Counted from the stretch's first letter, positions 25,412 to 36,400 are shown. The stretch: DNA of 60,908 nucleotides from Nautiliaceae bacterium (GCA_027062285.1 JAMOTL010000007.1:1-60908); one strand, 5' to 3'. Numbers and translations are program-made. The notes: generated by a model not told the origin, from the letters alone.

Positions 25412-26177
25412 TCACTTCCTTTAGTGCTCTATTTAATATTTTAACGATATCGGGATGTTCGTAAATAAATCCGTGACGGATATTATCAAAATAGATTACT
25501 CTTTTGAGATTTTTTATATGTTTAAGTAAATTTTCAAGTGATTTTTGAGGAATAATATCATCATGTTTTAAAGCCACAACCACTACGGGAGCATTAGTTT
25601 TTGAAATAAACTCATATTCCTTAAATTTATGTTTTAACAATAAAGAAACTGGAAAAATAGGATATCTTAACTTCGCTATATTTTCGATACTGTCAAAAGG
25701 AGTAATTAACACCACGCCTTTTACGTCTCTTTTTGAAGCTACAAAACTCGCTACCGCCGTACCAAGACTTCTACCCATAACAATATCGGGTTTATATTTA
25801 TCATATATTTCAAGCGCGTATTTTAAAATACACTCTTCACATGGTTTTCCTTCACTTCCTGCGTATCCAGGATAATTAAAACCTAAAAAATTATAATTTT
25901 TAAGTTTCGGAGCTATATTATCAATAAATTCTATTACATTATTGGCGTTACCGCTAAAATAAAGCACAAGAGGAGCATCTTTTTTATTTTCAAGATAAGC
26001 CCCTTCAAGATTTATCCCGTCAGTAGTGGTAAAAAAGATTTTTTTGGCAGTTTTTGGAGAATACTCTTTTGCGTAGTGTCGTTGAAATACTTTTTTATCT
26101 TGAATTAAATATAAATAAAATGCCCCTATGAAATAAATGAAAAATAAGAAAAAAACGAAATAAAAAAGAACTTTCAT
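25392..26177 (-). CDS. Membrane-anchored alpha/beta hydrolase (BEM46/YfhR-like)
   Basis: A 261-aa protein with one N-terminal membrane helix (about 3-24) and an alpha/beta hydrolase domain. The oxyanion-region sequence LYFSGNANN is followed by FNYPGYAGSEG. The nucleophile elbow GRSLGTA gives the serine. A late Asp (HDDIIP) and His (RHGF) complete a plausible triad. This layout matches the BEM46/YfhR type. The substrate is unknown. It lies between thiG and gph on the same strand. Confidence 0.8.
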   Translation of the reverse strand: MKVLFYFVFFLFFIYFIGAFYLYLIQDKKVFQRHYAKEYSPKTAKKIFFTTTDGINLEGAYLENKKDAPLVLYFSGNANNVIEFIDNIAPKLKNYNFLGFNYPGYAGSEGKPCEECILKYALEIYDKYKPDIVMGRSLGTAVASFVASKRDVKGVVLITPFDSIENIAKLRYPIFPVSLLLKHKFKEYEFISKTNAPVVVVALKHDDIIPQKSLENLLKHIKNLKRVIYFDNIRHGFIYEHPDIVKILNRALKEVSGSDFI

Positions 26178-26200
26178 AATATTCCTTAAAGAAAAAGGGA

Positions 26201-26980
26201 TTAAAACTCTATTAATCCCTCAAGAGGAGAAGAAGCCGTAGCGTAAGGTTTTTTCGGAATTCTTCCCGCTTTATATGCCATTCTTCCGGCAATTACAGCA
26301 TGTTTCATAGCTTCAGCCATTCTTATTGGGTCTTTTGCCTGAGCAATTGCCGTATTAGTTAAAACTCCATCTGCTCCTAGTTCCATAGCTACACTCGCAT
26401 CACTTGCCGTACCTATTCCGGCATCAACAATTACCGGCACGTTTACAGCGTCTTTTACGAATACAACGTTATATCTGTTTTGAATACCAAGACCGCTTCC
26501 AATAGGAGCCGCAAGAGGCATTACAGCTGCAGCACCAGCATCTTCAAGTCTTTTTGCCATAATCGGGTCATCGTTTGTATATGCCATAACAGTGAAATCT
26601 TCTTTTGCCAAAACTTCACAAGCTTTTAAAGTTTCCATTACATCAGGATACAGAGTTTTTTTGGTATCACCGATTACTTCAAGCTTTATAATATCAATAC
26701 CTGTCGCTTCTCTTACTAATCTAAAAAGCGTAATAGCCTCTTCAGCCGTTGTACATCCTGCTGAATTCGGAAGAATCTGAACGTCCGTATCTTTAAAATA
26801 ATCCATAAGGTTTTCTTCATTCGGATCTAAAATATTCACTCTTCTAACAGCCACCGTAATCATTTCAGCACCACTCGCAAGGGTTGCGTCACGCGTAGTT
26901 TTAAAATCAGGATATTTCCCGCTTCCTACAATTAATCTACTTGTAAATTCATATTTACCTATTTTTAAAATATCAGCCAT
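26201..26980 (-). CDS. thiG: Thiazole synthase
   Basis: TIM-barrel enzyme of 259 aa that forms the thiazole phosphate of thiamine from DXP, dehydroglycine and ThiS thiocarboxylate. The N-terminal [10 protein letters not shown] and the active-site lysine region IIKLEVIGD are seen. The later blocks [13 protein letters not shown] and [14 protein letters not shown] bind the phosphate. ThiS, ThiH/ThiO and ThiF are not adjacent. The gene overlaps livM by 8 bases, an unusual neighbour for a thiamine gene. Confidence 0.94.
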   Translation of the reverse strand: MADILKIGKYEFTSRLIVGSGKYPDFKTTRDATLASGAEMITVAVRRVNILDPNEENLMDYFKDTDVQILPNSAGCTTAEEAITLFRLVREATGIDIIKLEVIGDTKKTLYPDVMETLKACEVLAKEDFTVMAYTNDDPIMAKRLEDAGAAAVMPLAAPIGSGLGIQNRYNVVFVKDAVNVPVIVDAGIGTASDASVAMELGADGVLTNTAIAQAKDPIRMAEAMKHAVIAGRMAYKAGRIPKKPYATASSPLEGLIEF

Positions 26981-28025
26981 TATTTCTCCTTATTTTTATA
27001 TAATCCCAAATTTCCTTATCTCCAAAAAGTCCGCGTCTAGCAAATAACATCAACAATAATAATAATAAACTAAATACTACCATTCTAAGTCCTGGAATAC
27101 CGTGAATAGGTCCTAAATGCCATGCCGTTTCATCTAGAGGTCTTAATACTTCCATACCTCCGATAAATAAAAATGTTCCTAAAATAGCACCGCTCATACT
27201 TCCAAGACCGCCCAATACTATAATAATTAAAAGCTGGAATGTCAACATAAATGTAAACTGATCAGGTGAAATAGATCCAATACTACTTGCCATAAGCCCT
27301 CCGCCAATTCCTTCAAAAAACGCACTGGTCATAAAAGCGGATGTTTTAGTCCAAAAAGTATTTACACCCATAGCAAGAGCGGCGTCTTCGTCGTCTCTTA
27401 CAGATTTCATCGCTCTTCCGAATTTTGAATATACGATATTATAAATAAGAATTACGGTAATTAAAGTCGCAACTCCAATCCAAAAATAACTTGCAAAAGG
27501 AGGAATGGAATCAAGTCCCATCGAACCGTTTGAAATTTGAGGATTGTTAATTAAAAAGATTCTAATAATAAACCCGAATCCAAGGGTTACGATAGCTAAA
27601 TAATCCCCTCTTACCCTAAACACAGGAAAAGCCAAAGTAAGAGCCACAAGAGCTGCAACTATGCCGCTTATTAAAAGCGCGAAAAACGGATTTGGCAAAA
27701 ATACGTCTCTAATGAGCGGAAGAGGCTCCGCTAACATATACATCTCTTCTTTAAGTTCGGGAGAAAGCATCAAAATAGCAGTAACATACGCACCGATTGC
27801 CACAAACCCGTTAGGCTCCAATGAAAACTGACCGGTTACACCGTTTATGAGGTTATAACTGACTGCCAAAATAATAAAAATATAAATATTCCCAAGTACC
27901 GTAATAGTATAATCGCTGAAAATTTTAGGAGATACGTATAAAAATGCTAAAAATACAGCGGTTACTATTCCAATCAGGGCAAAATACTGCCCAGGCGTCA
28001 TTGTCTTCACGTTCCACTTTTTCAT
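26973..28025 (-). CDS. livM: Branched-chain amino acid-type ABC transporter permease
   Basis: LivM-type inner-membrane permease of 350 aa with about nine or ten helices. The family core motifs include the [13 protein letters not shown] segment, [15 protein letters not shown] and the [12 protein letters not shown] segment that contacts the ATPase. The ATG at 28025 is chosen because GGGAGA lies 8 bases upstream; the ATG at 28040 lacks one. livH is just upstream and thiG overlaps downstream. LivG and LivF ATPases are not in this cluster. Confidence 0.88.
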   Translation of the reverse strand: MKKWNVKTMTPGQYFALIGIVTAVFLAFLYVSPKIFSDYTITVLGNIYIFIILAVSYNLINGVTGQFSLEPNGFVAIGAYVTAILMLSPELKEEMYMLAEPLPLIRDVFLPNPFFALLISGIVAALVALTLAFPVFRVRGDYLAIVTLGFGFIIRIFLINNPQISNGSMGLDSIPPFASYFWIGVATLITVILIYNIVYSKFGRAMKSVRDDEDAALAMGVNTFWTKTSAFMTSAFFEGIGGGLMASSIGSISPDQFTFMLTFQLLIIIVLGGLGSMSGAILGTFLFIGGMEVLRPLDETAWHLGPIHGIPGLRMVVFSLLLLLLMLFARRGLFGDKEIWDYIKIRRNNG

Positions 28026-28043
28026 TTTCGATTCTCCCATAGC

Positions 28044-28985
28044 TTAAAATCTTTGTCTTTCGAAATCTATACCCATTATTCCGGTAGGTTTAAATAAAAG
28101 AACGAAAATCAGCAAAATAAACGCAAACGCATCTTTCCAACCTCCAAGTTCCGGCAAAAATCCGGGAATAGCTACTTCTACGAATCCTAAAATAAATCCT
28201 CCTATAACAGCTCCCGTAACACTTCCGATACCACCGACAACAGCTGCGGCGAATGCTTTTAATCCTACAAGAACCCCCATATACGGGTCAATACTAGGAT
28301 ATGCCATAGCATAGGCCACACCACCTATCGCCGCCAACGCAGAACCCAAGGCAAAAACAAACGCGATAATTTTATTTGAATCCGCACCCATAAGTTTTAC
28401 CGTCTGAATATCAAAAGCCAAAGCCCTAATAGCAATTCCGACTTTTATTTTAAATAAAATAAACAGCACTAAACCTAATAAAAGCAAAGTGATAATAGGT
28501 ACTAAAATAGTGAGAATAGGCACAGTCACATCACCAAAGTGAAGTACTTGAGAAAACCATTTAGGAAAATAAAAAGACTGATAATTTCCTCCGAAATATT
28601 GATTAGCTATAACGTTAAATAAAGATTCCAAGAAAAACGAAATACCGATAGCGGTAATCAAAAGAGAAATTTTAGGAGCGTTTTTATCTAAAAGAGGCTT
28701 ATATGCCGTTACATAAGTCAAAACTCCTATAAATGCCGTTAGAATAATTGAAAATCCCACAGCAGTTAAAAAAACGGGCATTGTTACGTTTTCAAATTTC
28801 CAGCCCGTCAAAAGCCCGACAAAAATAAATGCCAAAAACGCTCCTACCATCATAATGTCACCGTGAGCGAAGTTAATAAGTCTAAGAACTCCATATACAA
28901 GCGTATATCCTATAGCAATCAGAGCATACATACTGCCAAGAGAAAATCCGTTTACCACCTGTTGGATTATAAAACTAAAATCCAT
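28044..28985 (-). CDS. livH: Branched-chain amino acid-type ABC transporter permease
   Basis: LivH-type permease of 313 aa. The N-terminus (QQVVNGFSLGSMYALIAIGYTLVYG split over two lines of helices) and the LRLINFAHGDIMMVGAF segment are hallmarks, as is AAAVVGGIGSVTGAVIGG near the C-terminus. It pairs with LivM as the channel of an HAAT-family importer. The family takes up branched-chain amino acids, urea or related compounds, so the substrate stays open. It starts 2 bases after the stop of the ODP-GGDEF gene. Confidence 0.9.
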   Translation of the reverse strand: MDFSFIIQQVVNGFSLGSMYALIAIGYTLVYGVLRLINFAHGDIMMVGAFLAFIFVGLLTGWKFENVTMPVFLTAVGFSIILTAFIGVLTYVTAYKPLLDKNAPKISLLITAIGISFFLESLFNVIANQYFGGNYQSFYFPKWFSQVLHFGDVTVPILTILVPIITLLLLGLVLFILFKIKVGIAIRALAFDIQTVKLMGADSNKIIAFVFALGSALAAIGGVAYAMAYPSIDPYMGVLVGLKAFAAAVVGGIGSVTGAVIGGFILGFVEVAIPGFLPELGGWKDAFAFILLIFVLLFKPTGIMGIDFERQRF

Positions 28986-28987
28986 CG

Positions 28988-30493
28988 TTATACCTTTATA
29001 TCTTGCTTATCTAAAAAACTGAATTTCAAATTTTCTTCCGCATTTTGAGATTTGTCAAATTCCTTAACACCGTACCTCGCATCCGTTTTCATCTCTTTAC
29101 TTCCGCAATAAGGATGATTTTTGAGTTCATTGGTAACTTCAGAAAGTTTTTTCTGTGCGTTATCAGCTTCTGTGAACGGCATTACAATAAAAAATGTATT
29201 TTTATCTCTTATGATAATATCCGAACTTCTAAAACGGTTTTGTAAAAGTTTCGCAGCTTCTCTTAAAATACATTCCTGATAAAGCTTTCCTATCTTTTTA
29301 TCATCCAGCATAATTTCTATTTTTCCTATAGAAACAGGAAATTTATGTCTCATAGCCTGTTTAAAAATTTTAGACTCGAGTATAGGCAGATATTCTTTTG
29401 TAAATACCCCTGTGAGGGAATCTATAATTGGATTTTGAGAACCTATTTGAACGTTTCCTATCATTCCTCTTTCTATAGCGATTGAAAGAAGATTATAAAG
29501 CCTGTTTATCAATGAATTTAAAAATTCTTTTTCTTCTTCTTTAAGTTCCGAATTAGAACCTATAGAAATTACTATTTCGGCATTATTGTTTTTAAATCCT
29601 TTAAATACATATTTTTTTGCTTTTTTTTGTCCCATTTCATATTCAATATCATCATTTATCGATACTTTCAGACTAGCAATTGTCGGCATTACTCCTTTAA
29701 GACTCTCAAAAAGATTTTGTAAAGCCTCTTCAAGAGGTAAATAGATAAGATCCTTATAAAGGGTAGACATAACTTCTTCCATAGCTTCTTCGAAACTTTT
29801 TGATTTTTTAATAGAAAGAAGTTCATCTTTTGCTTTTTCTATAAATTCACCTTCAAGAACGCTTCCGTATTTAGGAACAACAAGCTCTAAATCTTCAGGA
29901 AGATTTTTTATGGCTCTTTTCATATATTCTACCGGCAAATAAAGCTGATGGAATGTTTTTAACGCATAAAGATAAAGAGGTTCTTTATCTACAAACAGTT
30001 GAAATTTATTTTTAACGGCACTGAAAAGTTCGCTACTAAAAAGCGTTTTGTTTTCTTTATCATATGTACAAAAACTTCCCGCAAAATAATTAAACGGCGT
30101 AAAAATAAACTCAAGTTCTCTGTTTTTAAGCTTCAATTTCCAATCATTTTCATCAATGATATAAACAGGCATATCCAAATCGAATTTATTTAAAAATACC
30201 GAAATCTTCCAATGCGTTACTAACGTAACATCAGGTATCAATTTTTTAATAGAGTCTAATATTTTAACCGTATCAGGCTCATAATTTTGCACTACAACGT
30301 ATTTAATATTCGATAAATCCATAATTTTAGACACTTTATCCACCAAACACTCGGCTTGAGTCCAGGCAGGGTCTATTAAAACTCCCACATCTTCGTCTCT
30401 ATACAAATAGACGTTTTGATTCAATAATTTTACGGAATCACACCCTACCCAATAAACATTTTCGTTTAATTTTACAGGTACTTCAAATCCCAT
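28988..30493 (-). CDS. Degenerate ODP (di-iron beta-lactamase fold) and GGDEF fusion
   Basis: A 501-aa cytosolic protein. Residues 1-250 have the flavodiiron/ODP metallo-beta-lactamase fold, which binds two irons and oxygen in active members. The ligand positions are recognisable but changed: the HxExDH motif reads NYEPDT (70-75), the next His is Tyr136, the Asp is Glu155 and the last His is Tyr209. Residues of about 350-470 form a GGDEF domain (it begins DSLTGVFTKEYL) in which the GGDEF signature is replaced by DKNTF. Both halves are therefore probably inactive and sensory or regulatory. It lies between livJ and livH. Confidence 0.82.
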   Translation of the reverse strand: MGFEVPVKLNENVYWVGCDSVKLLNQNVYLYRDEDVGVLIDPAWTQAECLVDKVSKIMDLSNIKYVVVQNYEPDTVKILDSIKKLIPDVTLVTHWKISVFLNKFDLDMPVYIIDENDWKLKLKNRELEFIFTPFNYFAGSFCTYDKENKTLFSSELFSAVKNKFQLFVDKEPLYLYALKTFHQLYLPVEYMKRAIKNLPEDLELVVPKYGSVLEGEFIEKAKDELLSIKKSKSFEEAMEEVMSTLYKDLIYLPLEEALQNLFESLKGVMPTIASLKVSINDDIEYEMGQKKAKKYVFKGFKNNNAEIVISIGSNSELKEEEKEFLNSLINRLYNLLSIAIERGMIGNVQIGSQNPIIDSLTGVFTKEYLPILESKIFKQAMRHKFPVSIGKIEIMLDDKKIGKLYQECILREAAKLLQNRFRSSDIIIRDKNTFFIVMPFTEADNAQKKLSEVTNELKNHPYCGSKEMKTDARYGVKEFDKSQNAEENLKFSFLDKQDIKV

Positions 30494-30535
30494 GACTTCC
30501 TCTTTTTAATTTTTTTTTATACTACCATAAATTAC

Positions 30536-30567
30536 TTATGAATACAAACGATAATTTGTATTCATAA
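30536..30567. repeat. Strong hairpin between livJ and the ODP-GGDEF gene
   Basis: Two 13-base arms (TTATGAATACAAA and its exact reverse complement) enclose a 6-base loop. There is no T-tract on the minus strand, so it is more likely an RNA stability or processing element than a terminator. Its position after a binding-protein gene is typical of sites that set differential expression. Confidence 0.75.
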
Positions 30568-30569
30568 AT

Positions 30570-30586
30570 ACCCCGGAAAAAGGGGT
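30570..30586. repeat. Small GC hairpin just after livJ
   Basis: ACCCC and GGGGT form a 5-bp stem around a 7-base loop, six bases after the livJ stop on the minus strand and directly before the larger hairpin at 30536-30567. It has no T-run of its own. Confidence 0.5.
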
Positions 30587-30591
30587 GAAGA

Positions 30592-31734
30592 TTAAGGCTT
30601 AACCAATTCTACGAATTCTGTTCTTCCGTCTACGATTTTTTCGATAACCGCAGGTTTATTTACAGGGTTACCGGTTTTAGGATCGATTGTTAGATATCCA
30701 GTAACAGCTTCAAGGTTTTTAGTATGTCTGATTGCGTTGTTTACGCATTTTTTGAATTGAGCAGTATTTTCAGAGTTAGCTTTTGTGTTACATTGTTTTA
30801 CAGCGTTATAGATCAGTAAGTATCCATCAGCACCAGTTGCCGCGAAAGCACTTGGAAGTCTTCCATATTTAGCTTTGAAATCTTTAATAAACTGAGCTGA
30901 TAATGGGGTTGGAGCTTTTGCCGCGTCAAAATGGTCGGTATACATAACTCCGTTTGCCGCTTTTCCAGCTAGTTTTTTAAGCAGTCCCGGGTCTGCGATA
31001 CCGTCACCACCCATTACAGGAGCTTTCACTCCGGCAGCTCTAAGTTGTCTTAAGAACAAACCTTCTTCTGGTGCGTAAATAGGCGTATAGATGAATTTAG
31101 GGTTAAGTTTTTTAATTTGCGCCACTTGCGCGTTAAAATCTTTGTCACCTGTGTTGATGTAAAGAGTTTTAAGGATTTTTCCTCCGCCTTTTCTATATGA
31201 ATTCATAAACGCTTTAGCAAGTCCTACAGAGTAATCCTGTTTCATATCAAATACCACTACAGCATTGTCAAGTCCGTGTTTTAAAGCGTATTTAGCCGCT
31301 ACAGTTCCTTGGAAATCATCGGTAAAACATGCTCTTGTGATGTATTTTGAGTTTTTAGTAACTCTTGGGTTTGTCGCGATTTGAGTTACTGTTGGAGTTT
31401 GAGTTTGATCAGCAAATCTTTTTACGGCAAGTGCCATAGAAGATGCCAACGGTCCCTCAACCGCTACAACGTTTTCACCGCTTACAAGTCTTTTATATCC
31501 GTTAACAGTTTGAATTTTGTCAAATTGATTATCTACGATTACAAGTTTGATAGTATCACCATTTGGAAGTTTATTGTATTTTTCGTGAGCCAGTTTAATA
31601 CCGTCAAGTGTTTTTTGTCCGAATGCCGCAATCGGACCTGTTAGAGGTTGTAAAATACCTACTTTAATCTCTTTTGCCATAAGTGTCGAAGCAACTAATG
31701 CGCTTAAGCCTAATGCTAAAAGTTTCTTTTTCAT
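30592..31734 (-). CDS. livJ: Periplasmic substrate-binding protein of the Liv-type transporter
   Basis: A 380-aa binding protein with a clear signal peptide (MKKKLLALGL...LMA, cut before KEI). The mature start IKVGILQPLTGPIAAFGQ is typical of the type I fold used for branched-chain amino acids and amides. Internal motifs such as GVMYTDHFDA and AATGADGYLLI also fit. It is the first gene of the livJ-(ODP-GGDEF)-livH-livM-thiG unit and is followed by two hairpins. A TTTGATATAAT box lies 36 bases upstream. Confidence 0.9.
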   Translation of the reverse strand: MKKKLLALGLSALVASTLMAKEIKVGILQPLTGPIAAFGQKTLDGIKLAHEKYNKLPNGDTIKLVIVDNQFDKIQTVNGYKRLVSGENVVAVEGPLASSMALAVKRFADQTQTPTVTQIATNPRVTKNSKYITRACFTDDFQGTVAAKYALKHGLDNAVVVFDMKQDYSVGLAKAFMNSYRKGGGKILKTLYINTGDKDFNAQVAQIKKLNPKFIYTPIYAPEEGLFLRQLRAAGVKAPVMGGDGIADPGLLKKLAGKAANGVMYTDHFDAAKAPTPLSAQFIKDFKAKYGRLPSAFAATGADGYLLIYNAVKQCNTKANSENTAQFKKCVNNAIRHTKNLEAVTGYLTIDPKTGNPVNKPAVIEKIVDGRTEFVELVKP

Positions 31735-31769
31735 TCACTCTCCTTTTATGTTAAAATTATCCAATTAAT

Positions 31770-31775
31770 ATTATA
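31770..31775 (-). promoter_or_regulatory. livJ: -10 box of livJ
   Basis: TATAAT on the minus strand within TTTGATATAAT, in the 67-base gap between divergent livJ and serS. This is the same 11-base word seen before topA and elsewhere in the window. Confidence 0.55.
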
Positions 31776-31783
31776 TCAAATAA

Positions 31784-33052
<1,269 letters not shown>

Positions 33053-33060
33053 GGAAATAA

Positions 33061-35232
33061 GTGGCGGAAGAAAACGTAGTAATCATTGAACCGGATGAAG
33101 AAAAAAAGAAGAAGTTTCCTTTAATTATCATTATCCTTCTTCTTTTGATTTTGATTCTTCTTTTGGTTTTATTAGCCGTTGTAGTTGTTAAGAAGAAAGA
33201 AAAAAAGAAAACTAACGATATTAACATCGAAAAAATCGTAAAAAAACTTGAGAAAAAAAACATTCCAAAAGACGAATTAAATATTTTGGTAAAAAAAGCC
33301 ACTATTCTTTACAAAACCGGACAAAAAGAAAAAGCTCTCAAAATTCTAGAAAAAATCGCCGAGTTTTCAAAAGCCCTCTCCTATTATAATCTCGGAGTTA
33401 TTAAAATTGAAGAAAAAGATTATAAAACGGCCCTTGAATATTTTAAAAAAGCAATCTCAAATAAGCAAAACAGAACAATAAGCGCCATAAATGCGGCTTT
33501 TTGCGCCCTAAAACTTAAAAACTACGAACTTTTTGATTATTACAGGAATTTGGCTTATACTTTTTTGCCCGAAATAGCCACAAATAAAAACTACCCTTAT
33601 TACTACGCTCTTGTAATGTATTATCTGGGATATGAATACGAAACTATTCCTGCTCTTAAGAAAAAAACGGACTTCGAGGAAGAGTCAAAAGAGCTTTTGG
33701 GAACAGTGTTTGACTACTACAACGACCCGTATCAGGCAAAAAATTTAATAAAAGACCCTCTTTACAAAGGATTCAACTACGCAAAAGCAGGAGAATATTA
33801 CCTCGCAAAAGAATATCTATCCCGCACAAACAACAAAAAAGGCGAATTCGCTCTTGGACTTGTCGATTTGAAAATAGGAGACTTTAAAGAAGCGGCTAAA
33901 ATATTTAAAAAATATAAAAACGAAAACATCTATCCTATAATCGTTTTTTTAAAACCTTCCCTTTTTGATATAAAACAGGCTCAAAAAGAATTTCAAGAAA
34001 GTTTTCTTAAAAATAGAGAAGACTTTTATGATCTGTTTTTCTATTTCGCTCCTTATAAAGTTTATAACATAAATCAAACTATAAACTATTTGAAAAAAGG
34101 AATAGCCGGCATTCCTATAGGAAGTATCGAAGAAGCTAAAACATATCTAACAAAAAGCGCCAACTATTCTTCCATGAATCTTAAAATTTCAAAAGCCATA
34201 AAACTTGCCCTAAACGGCCATATATTTTTAGCCAATCAGGAGTTTAGAAAACTTCTTAAAAACAATAACACATATATTTTGCATTATAACACGGCTTTAA
34301 CTTACGCTCAGCTTGGAGATTATCTAAACGCATACAGACATTTTCTAAAAGCTTATCATCTAAATCCGTATGATTTAAAAACAGGAATCCTCGCTTTGTA
34401 CGCTGCCGCAAAAACCCATATCAAAAACCCTCATCTCATAGCACTTATAAAAGAAGACTTAAACGACAACACTCCTCTGGAAGATGCGATGCTTAGCCTC
34501 TATCTCAATGACAGAATAAAAATGGTGGCTTTTTTACAAAAAAATCAAAAAAACAAACCTTTTTGGCTTTTGACAAAACTGAGTATTAAGGCACTTTACA
34601 ACAAAGACTACTCTTATGAAGCTCTACAACTTAAAAGTATATTCGATAAAGACATAATAGCAAATCTTTTATATTTTTACGCAAACAATAAAAATCTTCC
34701 TATTCAAAAACTGGCACAAAACTATCAGAGTTTCTTTTTACATATCAAAAATCACGTCAATCTAAACGACTTTTATTATGGTGCCAAAATAGCAAGGGAC
34801 TGGTATTTTGATTTCGCCAAAATATCAGGACTTATGTATAGAGTGAGATTACAACTTCTAAAAAAGGCAAAAACCGAAACATTTGACATTATTCCGGTAT
34901 TAAAAAGACTCGCATATGCTGATTTTTATACAAAACATTTCGAAGAAGCTTATACTATCTACAACGACCTCATAAACAATAAAAACGTAACTGATCCAGA
35001 AACTCTCTATCTCGCGGCAGTCACGGCAATAGCTGCCAATCATCACGCAAACGCCGTGGCTTTAATGGAACTTGCCAAACTTAAAAATCCAAACTTTTTA
35101 GAAGCAAGATACGGACTTGGCCTTTTATGGCAAGAGAGCGGAAATCTTAACGCTGCCAGCATCCAATATTCAAAAATAGATAACGGATTTAAAAGTAAAT
35201 TTTTTGATTTTAATTTAAAACCGATAAATTAA
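33061..35232 (+). CDS. Membrane-anchored TPR-repeat protein
   Basis: A 723-aa protein with one membrane helix near residues 19-42 flanked by lysines. The rest is a long, mostly helical region with tetratricopeptide-like repeats. The clearest are near 90-150 (FSKALSYYNLGVIKIEE..ALEYFKKAI) and near 410-450. The start is GTG, with AAGGAA 5 bases upstream, 8 bases after serS. Such proteins usually act as scaffolds in envelope or motility systems, but no specific partner can be named. Confidence 0.78.
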   Translation: MAEENVVIIEPDEEKKKKFPLIIIILLLLILILLLVLLAVVVVKKKEKKKTNDINIEKIVKKLEKKNIPKDELNILVKKATILYKTGQKEKALKILEKIAEFSKALSYYNLGVIKIEEKDYKTALEYFKKAISNKQNRTISAINAAFCALKLKNYELFDYYRNLAYTFLPEIATNKNYPYYYALVMYYLGYEYETIPALKKKTDFEEESKELLGTVFDYYNDPYQAKNLIKDPLYKGFNYAKAGEYYLAKEYLSRTNNKKGEFALGLVDLKIGDFKEAAKIFKKYKNENIYPIIVFLKPSLFDIKQAQKEFQESFLKNREDFYDLFFYFAPYKVYNINQTINYLKKGIAGIPIGSIEEAKTYLTKSANYSSMNLKISKAIKLALNGHIFLANQEFRKLLKNNNTYILHYNTALTYAQLGDYLNAYRHFLKAYHLNPYDLKTGILALYAAAKTHIKNPHLIALIKEDLNDNTPLEDAMLSLYLNDRIKMVAFLQKNQKNKPFWLLTKLSIKALYNKDYSYEALQLKSIFDKDIIANLLYFYANNKNLPIQKLAQNYQSFFLHIKNHVNLNDFYYGAKIARDWYFDFAKISGLMYRVRLQLLKKAKTETFDIIPVLKRLAYADFYTKHFEEAYTIYNDLINNKNVTDPETLYLAAVTAIAANHHANAVALMELAKLKNPNFLEARYGLGLLWQESGNLNAASIQYSKIDNGFKSKFFDFNLKPIN

Positions 35233-35280
35233 TACCCGTTTAATCTTATTTAAGGATAATAAAATAAAAAAAGGGTCATA

Positions 35281-36015
35281 ATGGGATTTTCTTCAAAAGA
35301 TTTTAAAACTTCGACAAATAATGCATATTATCATCAAAGCACACACACTCAAGAACACGCGATAACCGATATAAATGCTTTTGTAAAAAGAACATATCAA
35401 CTACTTGCCGGAAGTCTCATCGCAGGTGCGGTAGGAGCATACGTTGGGCTCGGCTTTGTAAACAGTATGATTAATCCCTCAACAGGCGGATTAACTTTTA
35501 CTTATTGGGGAGCTGTTATTTTAGAATTCATACTGCTTTTCGGGCTTTTTGCAGCAAAAAACAAAACTCCTCTTAATTTAGTACTACTTTTTGCTTTTAC
35601 GTTTTTAACCGGATTTACTTTAGCGCCTACTTTAGCTTTATTTATCAGTAGAAATATGGGATATGTGATTGGAGAAGCGTTTGGGCTTACAGCAGTGGCA
35701 TTTGGAGCTCTTACTATTTTTGCCATGAATACCAAAAGAGATTTTACTACCATGGGCAAAATGCTGTTTATTACATTAATTGTCCTTGTAGTTGCGGCAA
35801 TAGTCAACATTTTCTTACAACTTCCTATGCTTCAGTTAATCATAGCATCAGTCGGAGCCGTACTTTTTAGTATGTTTATTCTTTATGACACTCAAAATAT
35901 CATTAGAGGAAACGTTTCAAGCGAAATAGAAGCTGCCGTAAGTTTATATCTTGATTTTCTAAATCTATTTGTTTCTTTATTACAGATTTTAGGATTTTTA
36001 AATAGTGAAGAGTAA
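35281..36015 (+). CDS. Bax inhibitor-1/YccA family membrane protein
   Basis: A 244-aa protein with seven hydrophobic helices after a short hydrophilic N-terminus (about 1-40). The motifs FVKRTYQLLAGSL, FTFLTGFTLAP and the late YDTQNIIRG with SLYLDFLNLFVSLL are hallmarks of the BI-1/YccA (UPF0005) family. Members act as calcium leak channels or modulate FtsH proteolysis. The next gene starts 11 bases before its end. Confidence 0.9.
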   Translation: MGFSSKDFKTSTNNAYYHQSTHTQEHAITDINAFVKRTYQLLAGSLIAGAVGAYVGLGFVNSMINPSTGGLTFTYWGAVILEFILLFGLFAAKNKTPLNLVLLFAFTFLTGFTLAPTLALFISRNMGYVIGEAFGLTAVAFGALTIFAMNTKRDFTTMGKMLFITLIVLVVAAIVNIFLQLPMLQLIIASVGAVLFSMFILYDTQNIIRGNVSSEIEAAVSLYLDFLNLFVSLLQILGFLNSEE

Positions 36016-36400
36016 TCTTTTTCGCACCTGCGATGCTAATTTAAATAGATTTAAAGAAGGTATTCGTGTCGTAGAAGATATCCTGCGATACGAATTCAAT
36101 TCCCCACTTGCTAAAGAATTAAAAGAACTTCGTCATATTAAAGTTCCGAATTACGAAGAAATAATAAAATACAGAGACTCTCTAAATGATATACTAAAAT
36201 CTTCTACAAAATCGGAGCTTAAAAGAAACTCCTTGAAAGATATAATTATTTCAAATTTAAAAAGAGCACAAGAAAGCTCCAGAGTATTGGAAGAGATTTA
36301 TAAATTAATAGATATAAATACATCAGAAGAATTTAAAACGGCAAGATATAAACTCTATAACCTCGAAAAAGAGATTTTGGAATTAATACAAGACATATAA
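36005..36400 (+). CDS. Stand-alone ThiE-associated N-terminal domain
   Basis: A 131-aa helical protein. The opening RTCDANLNRFKEGIRVVEDILRYEF matches the domain that precedes the thiamine-phosphate synthase barrel in some bacteria (for example Aquificae). A complete barrel is absent here, so it is either a stand-alone partner subunit or a shortened gene. Databases often label such proteins thiamine-phosphate pyrophosphorylase, which the length cannot support. The start is GTG, with AGGA upstream inside the preceding gene. It converges on the next gene with an 18-base overlap. Confidence 0.7.
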   Translation: MKSNLFRTCDANLNRFKEGIRVVEDILRYEFNSPLAKELKELRHIKVPNYEEIIKYRDSLNDILKSSTKSELKRNSLKDIIISNLKRAQESSRVLEEIYKLIDINTSEEFKTARYKLYNLEKEILELIQDI

